From assembly GCF_000717995.1 (NCBI RefSeq), contig NZ_JODM01000049.1:1-27856 (forward strand): a DNA stretch of 27,856 bases, in the 5' to 3' direction. The position numbers were made by a program, and so were the translations under genes. Positions 25,167 to 27,856 of this stretch are shown piece after piece; positions within the stretch are counted from its first letter, which is position 1, and the number at the start of each line of letters is the position of its first letter. The DNA comes from Streptomyces violaceorubidus (GTDB lineage Bacteria; Actinomycetota; Actinomycetes; Streptomycetales; Streptomycetaceae). The notes under the pieces were generated by a model. It was not told where the DNA came from. It was given only the letters and a program-made list of their open reading frames with translations, and made no database searches.

Positions 25167-25200
25167 GCGGGGCGCCCCACCCGAAGGTGGAACGCCCCGC
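25167..25200. terminator. Bidirectional hairpin terminator between convergent genes
   Basis: GCGGGGCG (25167-25174) pairs with CGCCCCGC (25193-25200), with an inner CCACC/GGTGG stem closed by a CGAA loop. It lies 7 bases after the 315-aa gene and 32 bases after the ptsI stop, so it can serve both transcripts. Confidence 0.85.
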
Positions 25201-25231
25201 ACGCGGAGACAACGCCGGCCGCAGCCGCTCT

Positions 25232-26902
25232 CTACTCGCCGGACAGCACCGCCTGCGCGGCGTTCCGTGCCTCCTCGGCACTGTCCGCCGCCCGGGCGGC
25301 CGCCGCGGCCCGCTCGCACTGCGCCAGCGTGAACTTCGCCAGCGTCGCCCGCACGTACGGCAGCGAGGCCGCGCCCATGGACAGGGAGGTGACACCGAGA
25401 CCGGTCAGCACACACGCCAGCAGCGGATCCGAAGCGGCCTCACCGCAGACACCGCAGCTCTTGCCCTCGGCCTTCGCCGCCTCGGCCGACAGCGCGACCA
25501 GGTCGAGCAGCGCCGGCTGCCACGGGTCCTGCAACCGGGACACCGCGCCCACCTGACGGTCGGCGGCGAAGGTGTACTGCGCGAGGTCGTTCGTCCCCAG
25601 CGACAGGAACTCGACCTCCTGAAGCACCGAGCGCGCGCGCAGGGCGGCCGACGGGATCTCCACCATCGCGCCGAACTTCGCCCGCAGCCCGGCCTCCCGG
25701 CACGCGTCGGCGAACGCCTTGGCATCGGCCCGGTCCGCCACCATCGGCGCCATGACCTCGAGGTAGACCGGCAGGCCCTCCGCCGCCTTGGCCAAGGCCG
25801 TCAGCTGCGTACGCAGCACGTCCGGGTGGTCGAGCAGCGTCCGCAGGCCCCGCACACCGAGCGCGGGGTTCGGCTCGTCACCCGGGGTGAGGAAGTCCAG
25901 CGGCTTGTCGGCGCCGGCGTCCAGCACCCGCACGACGACCCGACCTTCCGGGAACGCCTCAAGGACCTGCCGGTAGGCGGTGACCTGCTTCTCCTCCGAC
26001 GGCGCGTTCTCGCTGTCGTCGAGGAACAGGAACTCGGTCCGGAACAGGCCGACACCCTCCGCGCCCGCTTCGACCGCCGCCGGCACGTCGGCGGGACCAC
26101 CGATGTTCGCCAGCAGCGGCACCTTGTGGCCGTCCGAGGTCGCGCCCGGACCCGTCGAGGCGGCCAGTGCTGCCTTGCGCTCGGCGGCCTCGGCCGTCAG
26201 CCGTGCCTTCTTCTCCTCACCCGGGTTCACGAAGATCTCCCCGGTGCTGCCGTCGACGGCGACCACGGTGCCCTCGGGAAGCTCACCGGCGCCCGGCAGC
26301 GCCACCACGGCGGGCACGCCGAGCGCCCGCGCGAGAATCGCGCTGTGACTGGTCGGCCCACCCTCCTCGGTGACGAAACCCAGCACGAGTGTCGGGTCGA
26401 GCAGCGCGGTGTCGGCCGGCGCCAGGTCCCGCGCGATGAGCACGTACGGTTCGTCGCTGTCCGGGACACCCGGCATCGGCACTCCGAGCAGACGGGCGAC
26501 GATACGATTCCGCACGTCGTCGAGGTCCGCCACGCGCCCGGCCAGGTACTCCCCGGCACCGGCCAGCAAAGCGCGATACGCGGCGAAGGCGTCGTACACG
26601 GCGCGCTCGGCAGTGCTCCCGACGGTGATCCGCCGCTCCACGTCGGCCATCAGCTCGGGGTCCTGGGCCATCATGGCCTGCGCCTCGAGCACGGCCTGGG
26701 CCTCACCCCCGGCCAGATTGCCGCGCGCCATCAGATCGGCGGCCACAGCCTCCACGGCCTTGCGGGCACGCCCCTGCTCACGTTCCGCGTCCTCGGCCGG
26801 AATCTGCTTCGCCGGCGGCTCCAGGACCGCCGTCCCCATGTGCCGAACCTCGCCGATCGCCACACCGTGACTCACGCCGACGCCTCGCAGCGTTGTCTCC
26901 AT
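25232..26902 (-). CDS. ptsI: PTS enzyme I (phosphoenolpyruvate-protein phosphotransferase, 556 aa)
   Basis: The cytoplasmic first step of the PTS moves phosphate from PEP to HPr. The phosphorylated histidine lies in GGPTSHSAILAR (H186). The PEP-binding barrel follows with VLDAGADKPLDF, MVEIPSAALRA and SLGTNDLAQYTFAADR. CGVCGEAASDP near the end holds the proton-donor Cys. Length and sequence fit enzyme I of Streptomyces. ATG 26902 (METTLRGVGVSHGVAIGEV) is preferred because enzyme I proteins start here; the upstream in-frame extension to 26992 has no family sequence. The site GGGACGGGTGAG precedes the ATG. The gene is downstream of crr with 86 bp between them and is probably co-transcribed. Confidence 0.97.
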   Translation of the reverse strand: METTLRGVGVSHGVAIGEVRHMGTAVLEPPAKQIPAEDAEREQGRARKAVEAVAADLMARGNLAGGEAQAVLEAQAMMAQDPELMADVERRITVGSTAERAVYDAFAAYRALLAGAGEYLAGRVADLDDVRNRIVARLLGVPMPGVPDSDEPYVLIARDLAPADTALLDPTLVLGFVTEEGGPTSHSAILARALGVPAVVALPGAGELPEGTVVAVDGSTGEIFVNPGEEKKARLTAEAAERKAALAASTGPGATSDGHKVPLLANIGGPADVPAAVEAGAEGVGLFRTEFLFLDDSENAPSEEKQVTAYRQVLEAFPEGRVVVRVLDAGADKPLDFLTPGDEPNPALGVRGLRTLLDHPDVLRTQLTALAKAAEGLPVYLEVMAPMVADRADAKAFADACREAGLRAKFGAMVEIPSAALRARSVLQEVEFLSLGTNDLAQYTFAADRQVGAVSRLQDPWQPALLDLVALSAEAAKAEGKSCGVCGEAASDPLLACVLTGLGVTSLSMGAASLPYVRATLAKFTLAQCERAAAAARAADSAEEARNAAQAVLSGE

Positions 26903-26920
26903 CTCACCCGTCCCGATAGT

Positions 26921-26937
26921 GCGGCGGGTCCCGCCGC
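26921..26937 (-). promoter_or_regulatory. Hairpin between crr and ptsI
   Basis: The minus-strand RNA would read GCGGCGGGACCCGCCGC, an inverted repeat that can close as a 6-bp stem with a five-base loop, about 20 bases before the ptsI start. It might tune processing or the ratio of the two operon products. A weak attenuator is possible; there is no U-tract. Confidence 0.45.
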
Positions 26938-26988
26938 CGCGGTGGTTGTCCATCCAGCCCACGATGCCGACGCCTGACGGCACGGACG

Positions 26989-27438
26989 TCACTTCCAGAG
27001 GAAGAGACTCTCGCCTGCCTTCACGTCGCCGTCCTCACGGAGGTCGGCGAGTGCTTCGGCGGTGGCCTCCAGGGCCACGATCGGGCAGACCGGCGACTTG
27101 CCCGCGGCCTCGACAGCGGCCGGGTCCCAGCGCACGACGCCCTGACCGCGCACGACGGTGTCGCCCTTGTTCACGAGCAGCTCGAACCCCTCGCCGTTGA
27201 GCTGCACGGTGTCGATGCCCAGATGGGTCAGCACGCCGTGCCCGCTCTCGTCGACGACGACAAAGGCGTGCGGGTGCAGCGAAACGATGACGCCGTCGAC
27301 CGGAGCGACCGCCTCGGAGGGCTCCCGCACGGGGTCGATGGCGGTGCCCGGGCCGACCATGGCCCCGGAGAAGACGGGATCGGGCACAGCGGCCAGGCCG
27401 ATGGCGCGTCCTGCGAGCGGGGACGAGACGGTGGTCAT
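26989..27438 (-). CDS. crr: PTS glucose-type EIIA component (149 aa)
   Basis: This is a soluble EIIA of the EIIA-Glc type that accepts phosphate from HPr and passes it to sugar permeases (GlcNAc in Streptomyces). The two active-site histidines are H57 (HPHAFVV) and H72 (THLGIDTVQLNGEGFE), 15 residues apart as in E. coli EIIA-Glc (75 and 90); H72 is the phosphorylated one. ATG 27438 follows a strong GGGAGG ribosome site; the open frame upstream to 27645 is in the regulatory region. It is the first gene of crr-ptsI and has a DasR-like operator upstream, so GlcNAc-derived signals probably control it. Confidence 0.96.
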   Translation of the reverse strand: MTTVSSPLAGRAIGLAAVPDPVFSGAMVGPGTAIDPVREPSEAVAPVDGVIVSLHPHAFVVVDESGHGVLTHLGIDTVQLNGEGFELLVNKGDTVVRGQGVVRWDPAAVEAAGKSPVCPIVALEATAEALADLREDGDVKAGESLFLWK

Positions 27439-27520
27439 GGGAAGCCTCCCAGGGCGGAGATCTGTACGGGCCGTCACTGCCTGTCCCGGACGGCACACTG
27501 AGCAGCAGGGTATGTCATAG

Positions 27521-27550
27521 GAAGTACCGGTTCCGCATGAGTCTTCCCAA
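27521..27550 (-). promoter_or_regulatory. Candidate crr promoter
   Basis: On the minus strand TTGGGA (27545-27550) and TACTTC (27521-27526) are spaced 18 bases. The match is moderate; TATGAC at 27514-27519 is an alternative -10. The dre palindrome sits directly upstream, well placed for repression. Confidence 0.35.
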
Positions 27551-27551
27551 T

Positions 27552-27567
27552 AGAGGTCTAGACCACA
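27552..27567. promoter_or_regulatory. DasR-like operator (dre site)
   Basis: AGAGGTCTAGACCACA is centred on the perfect palindrome GGTCTAGACC (27555-27564), the core of the dre consensus bound by the GntR-family regulator DasR. In Streptomyces the pts genes are known DasR targets, lifted by glucosamine-6-phosphate. It sits between the divergent crr and rrn promoters. Confidence 0.8.
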
Positions 27568-27579
27568 CTCCCCACGGAT

Positions 27580-27609
27580 TTGCACCCGTTCGGCGGCCCC
27601 GTGTACAGT
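27580..27609 (+). promoter_or_regulatory. Upstream rrn promoter
   Basis: TTGCAC (27580-27585), an 18-base spacer and TACAGT (27604-27609) make a good HrdB-type promoter reading toward the rRNA leader. Streptomyces rrn operons have several tandem promoters. The -35 begins 13 bases after the dre site. Confidence 0.6.
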
Positions 27610-27721
27610 CGTTACTCCTGCCTGAGGTTGAGCGATGCGACGCAACGCGTCCTTGCCTCGGCGGTACCCAACTCATCAGATCCTATCTCTGGATCACCTT
27701 CTGCATGTCCGCAGGCGGTGG

Positions 27722-27750
27722 TCAAGAGCACCGGGAAAGCCTGATAGTGT
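27722..27750 (+). promoter_or_regulatory. Downstream rrn promoter
   Basis: TAGTGT at 27745-27750, in the GAAAGCCTGATAGTGT context typical of Streptomyces rrn promoters, is the -10. The -35 (around 27722, TCAAGA) is a poor match. Confidence 0.55.
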
Positions 27751-27856
27751 TGGAAACACCGAAGGGAAGCGCCCGGAGGAAAGCCCGAGAGGGTGAGTAC
27801 AAAGGAAGCGTCCGTTCCTTGAGAACTCAACAGCGTGCCAAAAGTCAACGCCAGAT
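27751..27856 (+). ncRNA. 16S rRNA precursor leader (partial)
   Basis: The segment carries the conserved Streptomyces rrn leader, including TTGAGAACTCAACAGCGTG and CCAAAAGTCAACGCCAGAT near its end. These elements serve processing and antitermination upstream of 16S rRNA. The window stops before the 16S gene itself. The open frame on the minus strand here is not a gene. Confidence 0.85.

Noticed and set aside
27612..27848. 78-codon minus-strand frame in the rRNA leader
   Set aside because: Lies within the conserved rrn promoter and leader region; no ribosome site or protein family.

Overview
The window is very GC-rich, with GC-ending codons, many GTG starts and SD-type ribosome sites. It carries a four-gene conservon (CvnABCD type) and a crr-ptsI pair with a DasR-like operator, and it ends in a 16S rRNA leader. 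Together these point strongly to a Streptomyces chromosome (core region, not a plasmid or phage). No transposase, integrase, tRNA or CRISPR array is visible.

Layout. (1) 1-10893, plus strand: a large SMC-like coiled-coil ATPase, a 328-aa uncharacterised helical protein, a divergent Hsp90/HtpG-like ATPase and a 1023-aa TPR-like protein. The first gene may have partners beyond the left edge. The 328-aa gene is preceded by a promoter matching the layout of the LexA-independent, PafBC-type DNA-damage promoter (TTGTCR-N11-TANNNT). This cluster is the best candidate for an undescribed system. (2) 10955-11494, minus: a small two-helix membrane protein. (3) 11916-16098, plus: a conservon with a sensor kinase-like protein carrying an extracellular sensing region, a roadblock/LC7 protein, a DUF742 protein and a small GTPase-like protein. 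Its upstream region has a 9-bp inverted repeat around the putative -10 and a perfect 16-bp palindrome. (4) 16345-17988, minus: a degenerate EAL-CBS-GGDEF protein broken by two compensating frameshifts. (5) 18120-19529, plus: a secreted VanX-type D-Ala-D-Ala dipeptidase and a Nudix hydrolase that is probably leaderless. (6) 19520-21898, minus: a GH31 family protein with an unusual active site. (7) 22112-25160, plus: acetoacetyl-CoA synthetase, a strong terminator, then an uncharacterised 315-aa gene with a second and better PafBC-type promoter. (8) 25232-27438, minus: crr and ptsI, the general PTS components, with a DasR-like dre operator upstream. (9) 27580-27856, plus: promoters and leader of an rrn operon whose 16S gene lies beyond the right edge.

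How the parts fit: the conservon is a self-contained membrane signalling complex. crr-ptsI feeds phosphate to sugar permeases and is probably controlled by DasR. The SMC/Hsp90/TPR cluster looks like a genome-maintenance or defence machine in which an SMC-type ATPase, a chaperone ATPase and TPR adaptors could work together. That grouping is inference from adjacency, strand and the damage-type promoter.
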